A DNA stretch of 44,002 nt. Origin: Shimia litoralis (lineage in GTDB: Bacteria; Pseudomonadota; Alphaproteobacteria; Rhodobacterales; Rhodobacteraceae). Location of the stretch: positions 1 to 44,002 of the forward strand of contig NZ_SULI01000025.1 in assembly GCF_005518135.1 (NCBI RefSeq), given 5' to 3'. Below are positions 1 through 9,187 of this stretch, in pieces. The stretch's first letter is position 1, and each line of letters begins with the position of its first letter. The notes under the pieces are model-generated. The model was given only the letters and a program-made list of their open reading frames with translations. It was not told the origin of the DNA and did no database searches. Position numbers and translations under genes: made by a program.

Positions 1-19
1 CGGGTTGGATACATCTTAG

Positions 20-2074
20 CACGCTGTCCGAATTTGCCGGACCACTTCAGAAAACCAGCGTGTAAAATCCGACCTGCAGGTCGCAAATGAGAAAATCCAA
101 ATTGCGGAACGTCGTCTATGGCATTCGATTGAGGCCTTTCAGGATGGGTTTGCATTTTTTGATGCTGATGGATGTATGATAGCGGCAAACCCATCGTACC
201 TTGCTGCGTTCGAGGGCATTGCCGAAGTGCAGCCAGGTATTACCTATGCACGTCTCCTTCAGCTCATTACCGAAGAAGGTGTGTTCAATATCGATGATTG
301 GGACCCAGCAGCATGGCGCGCCATGATGATTGAGCGATGGCAAAAACTGTCCCCGCCGCCGATCACACTTCGTCTGTGGAATGGCGAATATGTTAAGCTG
401 ATCGATCACCGAAGCCATGGTGGGGATATTGTGAGCCTTGCTTTGAATATCACTGACACGGTGCAATACGAGGCAAAGCTTCGGCGCGAGCAAGAGCGCG
501 CAGAATCAGCGAATCGGGCGAAATCAGCGTTTCTCGCAAACATGAGCCATGAAATACGGACACCCATGAACGGTGTCGTGGGTATGGCAGATTTGCTGCT
601 GGATACCGAGATGAGCGAAGAACAAAATCTCTTTGTGAATACCATTAAAAATTCGGGAGAAGCATTGTTGGTGATTATCAATGATGTGTTGGACTATTCG
701 AAAATAGAGGCAGAGAAACTGGTTCTACATCCCGAGCCATTTGATCTTGAACGGTGCATTCACGAGGTCCTGACCCTATTGCAACCTGCCGCGCGTGAAA
801 AAGGGATCGTGCTGTTGGTAGACTACGATTTGTTTCTACCTACACAATTTGTCGGCGATCCAGGTCGCATCCGGCAGGTTCTGACAAATCTTCTGGGGAA
901 TGCTGTAAAATTTACCAGCAAAGGCCATGTGATGGTGCGTGTCGTGGGCCAGCCGGATCCGTCTCATATGTCGTGTGAAGTGCGTGTGTCGATCGAAGAT
1001 ACCGGAGTTGGTATTCCTGAAGACAAAATCGACCATATTTTCGGCGAGTTCAATCAAGTTGAAGACGAGCGAAACCGTGCGTTCGAGGGTACAGGGCTTG
1101 GTTTGGCGATCACGCAGCGCTTGATCCAGATGATGCAGGGTGAGATTTGGGTCGATTCAGTTGAAGCTGTGGGCTCTAGTTTCGGATTTTGTCTGACGTT
1201 GCCAGTACAAGAGGACCTAATGGCCGATCCGCCCTCGCTGCCCCCACAAATTCGCCGTGTGCTGGTGGCGGATGATCTCGAAATCAACTGCACCCTTCTG
1301 CAAAAACAAATGGAACAGATGGGTGCAGAGGTCACAATTTGCAGATCAGGAACGGACGCTTTGGCGAAGTCGACGGATGTCGATTTGCTGTTGGTTGATG
1401 ACTCCATGCGTGATCTGGATGGATTGGAACTGACCGCAAGGTTGCGGGATGCAAAAAACATGGTGCCCGTACTAATACTAAGTTCGAGTCCAAGTGTGAC
1501 TGAACAAGATCCGTCTATGCGGCAGACGCAAGGCTTACTTAAGAAGCCGGTTGTCAGACGTGATCTTTTCCAGAAAATTACCGCAGCCCTTGAGATAGTT
1601 GAGCAAAACAACACTGATGCGCGAAGCGGTCGTGCGGAGGGGGCAGAGCCTCTGCGCGCAATGCGCATTCTTGCAGCAGAAGACAACAAAACCAACCAGT
1701 TGGTCCTTGGCAAGTTGCTCAAGTCCCTGAACATCGAAATTATGTTTGCGAACAATGGCCTTGAAGCAGTTGATCTGTTCCAAGAGTTCAAGCCAGATTT
1801 GATCTTTATGGATATTTCGATGCCTAAAATGGACGGCAAGGATGCGACAGGGCGTATTCGCGAGCTGGAGTTTGGAAAGCAAAAACACATCCCGATCATT
1901 GCACTGACGGCACATGCCATTGATGGAGATGAGGAAGGAATTTTGTCCGCCGGGCTTGATCACTATCTAACCAAACCACTGCGCAAACCGCAAATTTTTG
2001 AGATGCTGGCCAAATACCGCCCTGATCAGACGCTAGACCCTTTTCCAGAGCCTAATTCTGCCGCAAATGGTTAA
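20..2074 (+). CDS. PAS-containing hybrid histidine kinase with two receiver domains; 5' end cut or frameshifted
   Basis: A hybrid sensor kinase of a phosphorelay. Counting from the first in-frame ATG at 176 (632 residues), it has the end of a PAS domain (1-80), a HisKA domain with MSHEIRTPMNG and phospho-His 125, an HATPase_c domain (about 220-345; DTGVGIP, GTGLGLA), a first receiver (about 362-475; D408 in LLLVDD) and a second receiver (about 497-620; D546 in FMDISMPKMDG, K in LTKPL). The PAS domain and a preceding coiled coil clearly continue upstream of 176, with codons of good sense back to about 65, but there is no ATG, GTG or TTG between the in-frame TAG at 17-19 and 176. Frame 3 is open from 3 to 62 and reads like the missing coiled coil, so a one-base frameshift near 50-65 is likely. 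The signal sensed is unknown. It is convergent with yaaA; the stops overlap by four bases. Confidence 0.85.
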   Translation, partial: HAVRICRTTSENQRVKSDLQVANEKIQIAERRLWHSIEAFQDGFAFFDADGCMIAANPSYLAAFEGIAEVQPGITYARLLQLITEEGVFNIDDWDPAAWRAMMIERWQKLSPPPITLRLWNGEYVKLIDHRSHGGDIVSLALNITDTVQYEAKLRREQERAESANRAKSAFLANMSHEIRTPMNGVVGMADLLLDTEMSEEQNLFVNTIKNSGEALLVIINDVLDYSKIEAEKLVLHPEPFDLERCIHEVLTLLQPAAREKGIVLLVDYDLFLPTQFVGDPGRIRQVLTNLLGNAVKFTSKGHVMVRVVGQPDPSHMSCEVRVSIEDTGVGIPEDKIDHIFGEFNQVEDERNRAFEGTGLGLAITQRLIQMMQGEIWVDSVEAVGSSFGFCLTLPVQEDLMADPPSLPPQIRRVLVADDLEINCTLLQKQMEQMGAEVTICRSGTDALAKSTDVDLLLVDDSMRDLDGLELTARLRDAKNMVPVLILSSSPSVTEQDPSMRQTQGLLKKPVVRRDLFQKITAALEIVEQNNTDARSGRAEGAEPLRAMRILAAEDNKTNQLVLGKLLKSLNIEIMFANNGLEAVDLFQEFKPDLIFMDISMPKMDGKDATGRIRELEFGKQKHIPIIALTAHAIDGDEEGILSAGLDHYLTKPLRKPQIFEMLAKYRPDQTLDPFPEPNSAANG

Positions 2075-2844
2075 GACTCTGGATAATCTCTGAGAAACAC
2101 CCATCGATCCCCAGATGACATATCCGGTTGAAAGGCATAGCCGCCAAGGTCGAAATCTTTGAGGCCCTCAGGGTTGGTCAAGCGACGTTGAATCATGAAC
2201 CGCGCCATTGAGCCGCGCGCTTTTTTTGCGAAAAAGCTGACAATTTTCGGTGTGCCGGCCTTCATCTCCATAAACACGGGCGTAATCACACGTAGCTTGA
2301 GGGCGTCCGGTGCGACCGCGCCAAAATACTCTTGGCTTGCACAGTTCACTAACGTGTCTGTCCCAAGATGGGCAGCCTGCACATTGAGCGCTTTTGAAAG
2401 ATCGGACCGCCAGAATTCATAAAGGTTCTTGCCGCGCCGAGTCTTGAGGCGGCTTCCCATTTCAAGTCGATAGGGCTGGATCGCATCAAGCGGACGTAGC
2501 ACGCCATAGAGACCGGACAAGATGCGAAGATGATCCTGAGCCCATACCATTTCATCATCGTCCAAACTGCGCGCCTCGAGCCCCATATACGTATCCCCCG
2601 CAAAAGCGAAGACGGCAGGACGGGTTGTTTCGCTCTCGGGATCTGCCGAAAAGGCTTTGAAACGATCCCGATTCAACTTGGCCAGATCAGGGCTTAGGGA
2701 CATGAGTTTTTGCAGCTCGCCCAAGGTCAAATTCCGAGCTGTTTTGACAAGCTTGGCCGCGTCCTCCTGAAAATCAGGATGAGTTGTGTTTTGGTCCATA
2801 GGGGTCCAATCCAGCCGTTTGGCTGGTGAGACGACAACGAGCAT
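2071..2844 (-). CDS. yaaA: YaaA/DUF328 family peroxide stress protein
   Basis: A 257-residue cytosolic protein of the YaaA (UPF0246, PF03883) family, the same length as the E. coli protein. The N-terminus MLVVVSPAKRLDW is the family signature, and the C-terminal half keeps the NPEGLKDFDLGGY block. In E. coli, YaaA belongs to the OxyR regulon and limits free iron and oxidative DNA damage under hydrogen peroxide; its biochemical activity is poorly defined, though DNA binding has been reported. A purine-rich AAGGAA lies about 8 bases before the ATG. It follows recQ on the same strand after 29 bases, so the two may share a transcript, which would fit a DNA-damage theme. Family assignment is firm; function here is by homology. 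Confidence 0.9.
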   Translation of the reverse strand: MLVVVSPAKRLDWTPMDQNTTHPDFQEDAAKLVKTARNLTLGELQKLMSLSPDLAKLNRDRFKAFSADPESETTRPAVFAFAGDTYMGLEARSLDDDEMVWAQDHLRILSGLYGVLRPLDAIQPYRLEMGSRLKTRRGKNLYEFWRSDLSKALNVQAAHLGTDTLVNCASQEYFGAVAPDALKLRVITPVFMEMKAGTPKIVSFFAKKARGSMARFMIQRRLTNPEGLKDFDLGGYAFQPDMSSGDRWVFLRDYPES

Positions 2845-2873
2845 GTTCCGTTTCCTTTATTCCGTCCCAGAGT

Positions 2874-4913
2874 TTAACCCGAGGCACGCAAGACGTCCAG
2901 AAAGGCGGCCCCGAAACGTTCTGATCTTTTGTCACCAAGGAGCCGTTCGAGACTTGCGGCGTCTTTGGGTCTGCTATTTGCAACTTTGGCGAGGATAGAC
3001 GCCGAGCAACTCATGGGTTTGTCGATACCATCGGGGCCACGTGCCAGATCTGCCTGAACCTCGAGCAACTGATCATATACCGTGCCAGCATCGCGCCCGG
3101 CCAGTTTCCGTCGGGTAGGGTGAAGATTCTGTGCTTCACCATTGATGACTTCGAGAAATGCGTCTCCAAAGCTCGAGAGTTTCTTGGCACCAACGCCCCC
3201 GATCCGAGCCATCTCATCCAAGTTTGCGGGGCGTTTTTCGGCCATTTCAATCAGGGTACGGTCGTTAAAGATGATATATGCAGGGACTTTGGCAGCCTCG
3301 GCCAACCCACGTCGCTTCGCCTTCAGAGCACTCAAAAGCGGGGCATCCTCTTCGTTCACCAATGCCTTTGGCGCGGGGCGACGATCGGCTTTTCGAATAC
3401 TGTCACGACGTAACTCAATGCTCGCTTCGCCCTTCAGGATCGGCAAAGCATCATCTGTCATCCGCAGACCGCCGTGGCGTTCGGGATCAGGGCGCAACAA
3501 ATCCCGCCCCATCATTTGCCGGAACACGGCTTGCCATTGGCGGCGATCATATTCGGTTCCAACGCCATACGTTGGCAAGCTATCGTGTCCTCGTTCGCGT
3601 ATTTTGTCTGTGTCATTCCCCAGCAAAATATCGATCAAATGACCTGAGCCGAACCATTCACCTGTCCGCAGTGCCGCCGACAGCGCTTTGCGCACCGCTG
3701 TCGTGCCATCAAATACATCAGCGGGCGTGTCGCACAGATCGCAGTTGCCACAGGTCACATCATTTTCGCCGAAATATCCCAGCAAGATACTGCGACGACA
3801 CTTGAGTGCCTCTGCGAGCCCTAAGAGCGCATTAAGACGGGCGTGATCAGCCATCTGCATTTCTGCAGGTGCAAGACCTTCGTCGATTTGCGTGCGACGC
3901 AGGCGGATATCATCGGGGCCAAAGAGCGTGAGCGTTTCAGCGGGGGCGCCATCGCGTCCCGCGCGACCGATTTCTTGATAATACGCCTCGATAGATTTGG
4001 GCAGGTCAGCATGCGCAACCCAGCGGATATCCGGCTTGTCGATCCCCATTCCGAAGGCCACCGTTGCCACCACAATCAGGCCGTCTTCGCGCTGGAACTG
4101 AACTTCGGTGGACCGGCGGGCGTCGGCATCCATGCCGCCATGATAATGCAGGGATGAATGTCCCGCTTCGCGCAGCGCCGCCGCGAGGGATTCCGTTTTT
4201 GCGCGTGTTCCGCAATACACAATGCCAGATTGCCCCTTGCGGGCAGCGGCAAAATCAAGAATTTGCCGCCGTGGGCTATCTTTTGCTGCAAAGGCCAGAT
4301 GAATATTTGGGCGGTCAAACCCGTGCAAAAATGTTGTTGGCGGCTGGTCGTCAAATAGGCGTTTAACAATCTCTTCGCGCGTTTCTGCATCCGCGGTTGC
4401 CGTAAAGGCCGCCAGAGGCACCCCCAACGCGCGCCGCAAGTCTCCGATCCGTAAATAGTCAGGCCTGAAATCATGACCCCATTGGCTGACGCAATGCGCT
4501 TCGTCGACAGCAATCAAGTCGACCCCGATCCGGCGGAGCATACCCATGGCGGCACCAGATGACAGGCGTTCTGGCGCAATGTACAAAAGCTTGAGCGTGC
4601 CTTGGTCCAGACCGTCCCAAACCGCTGCCGTTTCTTCATCGGTATTTCCGGATGTCAGTGCCCCAGCTTCGACGCCAGCCTCTTTTAAAGCACGTACCTG
4701 ATCGCGCATAAGTGCAATCAACGGTGAAATAACGACCGTGACACCATCGCGCACCAACGCAGGAAGCTGAAAGCAGAGCGATTTACCGCCGCCGGTTGGC
4801 ATGATCGCCAAGACGTTATCGCCACCAATCACAGCATCGACAATGTCTTCTTGACCTGGTCGAAAGTTGTCAAAGCCAAAGACATCACGCAACAGCGTAT
4901 TCGCGGCGCTCAT
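2874..4913 (-). CDS. recQ: ATP-dependent DNA helicase RecQ
   Basis: A 679-residue 3'-to-5' superfamily 2 DNA helicase that unwinds forks, gaps and joint molecules in RecF-pathway recombination. Visible motifs in order: Walker A PTGGGKS (39-45), DEAH box VDEAHC (137-140), motif III FTATA, motif VI QEIGRAGRDG, then the zinc-binding cysteines CRRSILLGYFGE and CGNCDLC, an RQC winged-helix region and an HRDC domain (about 525-595). The last 70 or so residues, ending ERFGAAFLDVLRASG, resemble a second, degenerate HRDC repeat; E. coli RecQ has 609 residues and one HRDC, so the tail is longer than in that model. The ATG is preceded by AGAGG. It is co-directional with yaaA downstream and yggT upstream. 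Confidence 0.95.
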   Translation of the reverse strand: MSAANTLLRDVFGFDNFRPGQEDIVDAVIGGDNVLAIMPTGGGKSLCFQLPALVRDGVTVVISPLIALMRDQVRALKEAGVEAGALTSGNTDEETAAVWDGLDQGTLKLLYIAPERLSSGAAMGMLRRIGVDLIAVDEAHCVSQWGHDFRPDYLRIGDLRRALGVPLAAFTATADAETREEIVKRLFDDQPPTTFLHGFDRPNIHLAFAAKDSPRRQILDFAAARKGQSGIVYCGTRAKTESLAAALREAGHSSLHYHGGMDADARRSTEVQFQREDGLIVVATVAFGMGIDKPDIRWVAHADLPKSIEAYYQEIGRAGRDGAPAETLTLFGPDDIRLRRTQIDEGLAPAEMQMADHARLNALLGLAEALKCRRSILLGYFGENDVTCGNCDLCDTPADVFDGTTAVRKALSAALRTGEWFGSGHLIDILLGNDTDKIRERGHDSLPTYGVGTEYDRRQWQAVFRQMMGRDLLRPDPERHGGLRMTDDALPILKGEASIELRRDSIRKADRRPAPKALVNEEDAPLLSALKAKRRGLAEAAKVPAYIIFNDRTLIEMAEKRPANLDEMARIGGVGAKKLSSFGDAFLEVINGEAQNLHPTRRKLAGRDAGTVYDQLLEVQADLARGPDGIDKPMSCSASILAKVANSRPKDAASLERLLGDKRSERFGAAFLDVLRASG

Positions 4914-4972
4914 GGGGACCTCTGTTGATTATTGTTCTGCTGCTCGTATGTGAGAGTTTCCCACATGCGGAA

Positions 4973-4990
4973 TCAGGGAACAAGCCCTGA
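4973..4990. other. small hairpin between yggT and recQ
   Basis: TCAGGG (4973-4978) pairs with CCCTGA (4985-4990) around a six-base loop, just after the yggT stop. There is no T-run on either side, so it is not a typical intrinsic terminator. It could attenuate read-through or protect an mRNA end, or it may be incidental. Confidence 0.3.
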
Positions 4991-5014
4991 AGGTTCCGTC
5001 GGTGAAGTCGCGTA

Positions 5015-5296
5015 TCAGAGCAAAATCGATGGCAGAATATAATCGCGCAGGGAAATGATAATGATGAAGGCCACCAGAGGGGCCAGATCAAGCGGACTTG
5101 TGTCCGGCAATATCCGGCGGATGGGCGTGTAAATGGGTTCAAGCAGCTTGTTCAGGCCAAACCAAATCTGTGCAACGACGGGCTGACCAAGGTTGAGTAC
5201 CTGAAAGCTGATTAGCCAGCTCATAATGATGTGCATAAGCATGATAAAGAATGCCACATCCAATATCAGGCTAAGGGGTCCGTAAATTGCCATCAT
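5015..5296 (-). CDS. yggT: YggT family integral membrane protein
   Basis: A 93-residue membrane protein with two hydrophobic segments (about 5-30 and 66-90) separated by the diagnostic YggT motif LEPIYTPIRRILPDTSPLDLAPL. The family (PF02325) is widespread in bacteria and plastids, where relatives (YlmG/CCB3) act in membrane protein distribution and cytochrome b6 assembly; the bacterial role is unsettled. Two ATG codons occur in tandem at the start (5294-5296 and 5291-5293). It is divergent from the thioesterase gene at 5422 and lies about 100 bases upstream of recQ. Confidence 0.88.
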   Translation of the reverse strand: MMAIYGPLSLILDVAFFIMLMHIIMSWLISFQVLNLGQPVVAQIWFGLNKLLEPIYTPIRRILPDTSPLDLAPLVAFIIIISLRDYILPSILL

Positions 5297-5421
5297 TTTT
5301 ACTTGTCTCCATCAAAGATGCCAAACAGTTAAGGTCCCCAAGGGCAAAGGGCAAGAGTCGCGTAAGGTTACTGTTGACCTTTGGTGAGCTACGGACAAGA
5401 ACCTCCGCAAAGGAGTAACCC

Positions 5422-5958
5422 ATGTATCCGTTTATCCGTATGGCCCTGAGCATGTTCAAGACGCGAAAACTTTCGCCATTGGATGTGTTTGAGACACATG
5501 TATCGCACCACAGATGTTGGCCGTGGGACATTGATTTGTGGCTGGAACTTAATAATGGGCGAACCCTGACGATCTACGATCTGGGGCGCATTCCTTTGGC
5601 GCATCGCATTGGTTTGCTTGATGCGCTGCGCACGCAAAACTGGGGTCTTACCATGGCGGGGGTGTCGGTTCGGTATCGGCGCCGCATTCGGACATTCGAA
5701 AAATTCGAGATGCGCAGCCGTGCGGTGTATTGGGATGCAAAATTTGTCTACTTGGAACAAACCATGTGGAAGCAGGACGGCGAGTGCGCGAACCACGCTC
5801 TGTATCGTGCAGCCATCACAGACAAGACAGGCATTGTGACCCCGCAACGCGTGATGAAAGCCATGGGAATTGAACTTGAAAACCCCGTCGCACCAGAGTG
5901 GGTGCGCAACTGGATTGACGCCGAGGCCACGCGCCCTTGGCCGCCAATGCAGGATTAA
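5422..5958 (+). CDS. acyl-CoA thioesterase-like hotdog protein
   Basis: A 178-residue protein with features of the 4HBT_2 hotdog-fold thioesterase group (PF13279): an N-terminal stretch ending in the DIDLWLELNNGR motif, a central LGRIPLAHRIGLLDALR helix and a GVSVRYRRRIRTFEKFEM strand pair, close in layout to the Them6 and YbgC-like families. These enzymes hydrolyse acyl-CoA thioesters; the natural substrate cannot be told from the sequence. It has no signal peptide. The start is well supported by AAAGGAG, 7 bases before the ATG. The next gene is 54 bases downstream on the same strand, so it may be the first gene of the run that follows. Confidence 0.8.
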   Translation: MYPFIRMALSMFKTRKLSPLDVFETHVSHHRCWPWDIDLWLELNNGRTLTIYDLGRIPLAHRIGLLDALRTQNWGLTMAGVSVRYRRRIRTFEKFEMRSRAVYWDAKFVYLEQTMWKQDGECANHALYRAAITDKTGIVTPQRVMKAMGIELENPVAPEWVRNWIDAEATRPWPPMQD

Positions 5959-6012
5959 TCTTGCTTGATGATGTCGGTACTGTCTAAGTGGTGAAAAGCA
6001 TGGGGAACGGGC

Positions 6013-7398
6013 ATGGCTGATATTTCTGCACGCAAGCGTATCTGGGGGTGGTTCTTTTTCGATTGGGCCAGCCAACCATATCACACACTTCTCGTCACAT
6101 TTATTTTTGGACCATTTTTTGCAGCTGTTGCTGGGGATTATTATTTGTCCCAAGGTCAGGAGGCAGAGCAGGCCAAAGCCAGCGCGCAAGCCATTTGGGC
6201 TTGGAACATGGGTCTTGCGGGGTTGATAATTGGCATCGGCGCCCCAGTGATGGGGGCCTTGGCGGATACGGCCGGACGGCGACGCCCCTGGATCGTCGCA
6301 TTCTCGATTATGTACGTCGTCGGAGCTGCGGGTCTTTGGTTCATCGCAGGTGATGGATCAAACCGGTTTTTGATACTTGGGCTGTTCTCGCTGGGTTTCA
6401 TCGGTGCGGAATACGCGCTTATTTTTATTAACTCGCAGCTTCCCGAACTGGGGACTGACGAAGAGATCGGGGAAATCTCAGGATCGGGATTTGCATTCGG
6501 CTATTTTGGCGGATTGTTGTCTTTGATTCTTGTTTTGGTATTTTTTGCTGAGATGAGTGGAGGTAAGACGATCATTGGCTTGGCCCCTGGGTTTGGGCTG
6601 TTGGATGGAGAGCAAATGGAAGGCACGCGTGCCACAGGCCCGATAACGGCGCTGTGGTATCTCATCTTTATGATACCGTATTTTAGGTGGGTACATGAGC
6701 CACTTTCGAACAAGGTGCGGGGCACGATTTCAGATGCGCTTGGTTCCCTACAGCGGTCACTGGGCAATCTCAAGCACCGCCGCAGCCTGTTGAATTTCCT
6801 CATTTCCTCGATGTTGTACCGCGATGCGCTGAATGGCATATACGCCTTTGGTGGAATTTATGCGTATAACGTTTTGGATTGGTCGGTGCCACAAGTGGGA
6901 ATATTTGGTATCATCGGCGCAACCTCGGCAGCTGGGATGAGCTGGATTGGCGGCAAAGTGGACAAAAGGGTTGGGCCAAAGCCTGTAATTATCGGGGCTG
7001 TCTGGATTTTGATTCTCGTCAGCTTTACCTTGATCAACATGTCCCGCGAGGCAGTTTTTGGTTTCGCATTGTCTGATGAGTCTTTAGTGCCGGATACTCT
7101 AATGATGCTAGCAGGAGTGATGATTGGTGGTATGGGGGGTGTCGTTCAGGCCTCGAGCCGATCATTGATGGTGCGGCATTCGGATCCGAAATCTCCCACC
7201 GAAAGTTTCGGCCTCTATGGACTTTCAGGGCGTGCCACGGCCTTTATCGCGCCGATCCTGATCGGAATTGCCACAACCATGACGGGATCGGCAAGACTCG
7301 GCGTATCGCCAGTAATCTTCCTTTTCCTGTTAGGGCTGATCCTGTTACGCTGGGTTGATCCCAAGGGAGATAGTAAAACATGGGAAAACGCCTCCTAA
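6013..7398 (+). CDS. MFS transporter, UMF1/Atg22-like
   Basis: A 461-residue polytopic inner-membrane protein with about 12 hydrophobic segments. The N-terminal WGWFFFDWASQPYHTLLVTF motif, with the following FGPFFAAV, is characteristic of the UMF1 (unknown major facilitator 1) group related to Atg22 (PF11700). Atg22 exports amino acids from yeast vacuoles; bacterial UMF1 substrates are mostly unknown. A GALADTAGRRRPW loop after TM3 is the classic MFS motif A. Its 3' end overlaps the next gene by 19 bases, so it is translationally coupled to the MepA-like protein. Confidence 0.87.
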   Translation: MADISARKRIWGWFFFDWASQPYHTLLVTFIFGPFFAAVAGDYYLSQGQEAEQAKASAQAIWAWNMGLAGLIIGIGAPVMGALADTAGRRRPWIVAFSIMYVVGAAGLWFIAGDGSNRFLILGLFSLGFIGAEYALIFINSQLPELGTDEEIGEISGSGFAFGYFGGLLSLILVLVFFAEMSGGKTIIGLAPGFGLLDGEQMEGTRATGPITALWYLIFMIPYFRWVHEPLSNKVRGTISDALGSLQRSLGNLKHRRSLLNFLISSMLYRDALNGIYAFGGIYAYNVLDWSVPQVGIFGIIGATSAAGMSWIGGKVDKRVGPKPVIIGAVWILILVSFTLINMSREAVFGFALSDESLVPDTLMMLAGVMIGGMGGVVQASSRSLMVRHSDPKSPTESFGLYGLSGRATAFIAPILIGIATTMTGSARLGVSPVIFLFLLGLILLRWVDPKGDSKTWENAS

Positions 7399-8294
7399 TT
7401 ACTTTGGCGCTAGTAGGTTTGACAGCTTGCCAAACCCAGTCACCCGAGGCCGCAACGGTGTCTACGCAGCAAGCTGTGCCGGCCTCTATGAAAGGTGTGG
7501 AGGCGCGCCAGCTGTTTGGCGAGCATGCCCATGGATCGCGGCAAGACGCTTCACCTTATGGGGCTTATAGCAAAGGGTGCCTTGCGGGCGGTGTAACCCT
7601 GCCCGAAACCGGACCGTACTGGCAGGCCATGCGGTTGTCGCGCAATCGCAATTGGGGATACCCCGAGACCGTCTCGTATATCCAAGATTTATCACGCAAA
7701 GCAGCGGCCCAGCCGGGGTGGAGCGGACTTTATATTGGCGACATCAGTCAGCCGCGCGGCGGCCCTATGCTTTCTGGGCACCGGAGCCATCAAGTGGGTT
7801 TGGACATAGATATCTGGATGCGGCCTGCGGATAATTTGAATTTGAGTGTCGCTGAGCGGGAAAATATTTCTTCTATATCGATGCGCCGTTCAAAGGGCGC
7901 CTATGTGAATGAAAACTGGACCCCGCAACATCATGAAATCTTGAAAGCTGCGGCCAGCGATCCGCGGGTCGCGCGCATTTTCGTGTTCCCCGGTGCCAAG
8001 GTGAAGATGTGTAACGATGAAAAAGGGGATCGCAAGTGGTTGCGAAAAATTCGCCCTTGGTGGGGACACCATTATCATTTCCATGTGCGGCTAAATTGCC
8101 CTAAGGGTGCAAAAGGATGTGTGGACCAAAAGGCCCCGCCGCAAGGAGATGGCTGTAAAGATGCGGAAAAATGGGTTCAAGACATCTTGAGCCCGCCCCC
8201 TCCGGATCCGAACGCTCCGAAGCCCAAACCTCGTAAACAGTTGAAGATGGTTGATCTACCCCGGCAATGCGTAAACGTTTTACAGTCGCAATAG
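7380..8294 (+). CDS. mepA: penicillin-insensitive murein DD-endopeptidase (MepA-like lipoprotein)
   Basis: A 304-residue zinc metallopeptidase of the MepA family (M74), which cleaves D-alanyl-meso-diaminopimelyl cross-links in peptidoglycan. The N-terminus has a lipoprotein signal with lipobox LTAC and Cys17, so it is predicted to be membrane-anchored, whereas E. coli MepA is soluble and periplasmic. Family motifs are intact: HRSHQVGLDIDIW from H134 and WWGHHYHFHVRL with H230, H231, H233 and H235, which supply the zinc ligands. The C-terminal tail is proline- and lysine-rich (PPPPDPNAPKPKP), like a flexible linker. It overlaps the MFS gene by 19 bases and the next gene by 28, indicating one operon. 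Confidence 0.92.
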   Translation: MGKRLLITLALVGLTACQTQSPEAATVSTQQAVPASMKGVEARQLFGEHAHGSRQDASPYGAYSKGCLAGGVTLPETGPYWQAMRLSRNRNWGYPETVSYIQDLSRKAAAQPGWSGLYIGDISQPRGGPMLSGHRSHQVGLDIDIWMRPADNLNLSVAERENISSISMRRSKGAYVNENWTPQHHEILKAAASDPRVARIFVFPGAKVKMCNDEKGDRKWLRKIRPWWGHHYHFHVRLNCPKGAKGCVDQKAPPQGDGCKDAEKWVQDILSPPPPDPNAPKPKPRKQLKMVDLPRQCVNVLQSQ

Positions 8295-9163
8295 CGATTA
8301 TTTTTCTAGGAATTAGCTGGCAAACTGTTGGCGCAGGTCAAGACGATCGGGCGCAATTGGTGTCTGTCACGCGCTGGACAGTGCCAGAAATGTGGTTTGG
8401 CGGATTTTCGGGTATCGAGATATCTGAAGACGGCACAGACATTGTTGTGATGTCCGACCGAAGCCATTTTGGTCGTGCGCGCTTGCGGCGGAGTGCCGGC
8501 GAAATCGTTGATGTAGAATTGATCGACCAAGAGCGGATGCTTGATGTCTGGGGGCGCCCTCCAAAGGGCCTGCTTAGAGATGCTGAAGGTTTGGCGCAAA
8601 TCGGTGTTGGCCCGTATTACGTGTCGTTTGAAGGCCAAGGCCGACTCGAAGCATTCGAACAACCCGGGGGCAAGGGCAAGTCTATCAAGGCCGGGCGCGT
8701 ATTTGAAAAAATGAAACCAAATGGAGGTATGGAAGCCTTGGCGCTTGATGGACAAGGCCGGTTGTACACCTTGGCGGAGGAGCCAGTCGGAGACCCAAAG
8801 GTTGCGCAGGTGTTTCGCTTTGATGGGCGCAAGTGGTCGACGCCCTTTCATATTTCCCGCAGTGACGTTTTCAAACCGGTTGGCGCGGATTTCGGGCCTG
8901 ATGGGCGGTTCTATCTTCTAGAGCGCGGCTTCAATGGCATCGCATTTCGCAGTCGTGTGCGCCGGTTTACTATCGGGCCAGACGGCTTTACGGACGAAAC
9001 TGTGCTGTTTACCACGATCAGCGGAATGCATGATAATCTTGAGGGTCTGACCGTATGGAAGGATTCAAACGGATTGATACGTCTCACAATGATTTCGGAT
9101 GACAACTTTCGATTTGTTCAGCGGACCGAGGTCGTCGAATACGTCGTTCCAAAAAGCCCTTGA
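8267..9163 (+). CDS. secreted esterase-like activity of phytase family protein
   Basis: A 298-residue protein with a Sec signal peptide (hydrophobic 5-20, cleavage near VGA/GQ). The mature part matches the Phytase-like / esterase-like family (PF13449): a beta-propeller-like pattern with FSGIEISEDGTDIVVMSDR near the start, GLLRDAEGLAQ, PNGGMEALALDGQGRLYTLAEE, a RFYLLERGF strand and a closing DNLEGLTVW. The family is common in Rhodobacterales and thought to act in the periplasm; the substrate is not established. The start overlaps mepA by 28 bases in another frame; starting further in would cut the signal peptide. Last gene of the 6013-9163 run. Confidence 0.82.
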   Translation: MRKRFTVAIAIIFLGISWQTVGAGQDDRAQLVSVTRWTVPEMWFGGFSGIEISEDGTDIVVMSDRSHFGRARLRRSAGEIVDVELIDQERMLDVWGRPPKGLLRDAEGLAQIGVGPYYVSFEGQGRLEAFEQPGGKGKSIKAGRVFEKMKPNGGMEALALDGQGRLYTLAEEPVGDPKVAQVFRFDGRKWSTPFHISRSDVFKPVGADFGPDGRFYLLERGFNGIAFRSRVRRFTIGPDGFTDETVLFTTISGMHDNLEGLTVWKDSNGLIRLTMISDDNFRFVQRTEVVEYVVPKSP

Positions 9164-9187
9164 TTTGTTGGTGGCGCCTCTGTAAGT

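Noticed and set aside
1054-1920. Long minus-strand frame inside the kinase gene
   Set aside because: It is antisense to receiver and kinase domains with clear motifs; the product is Ser/Arg-rich with no recognisable domain.
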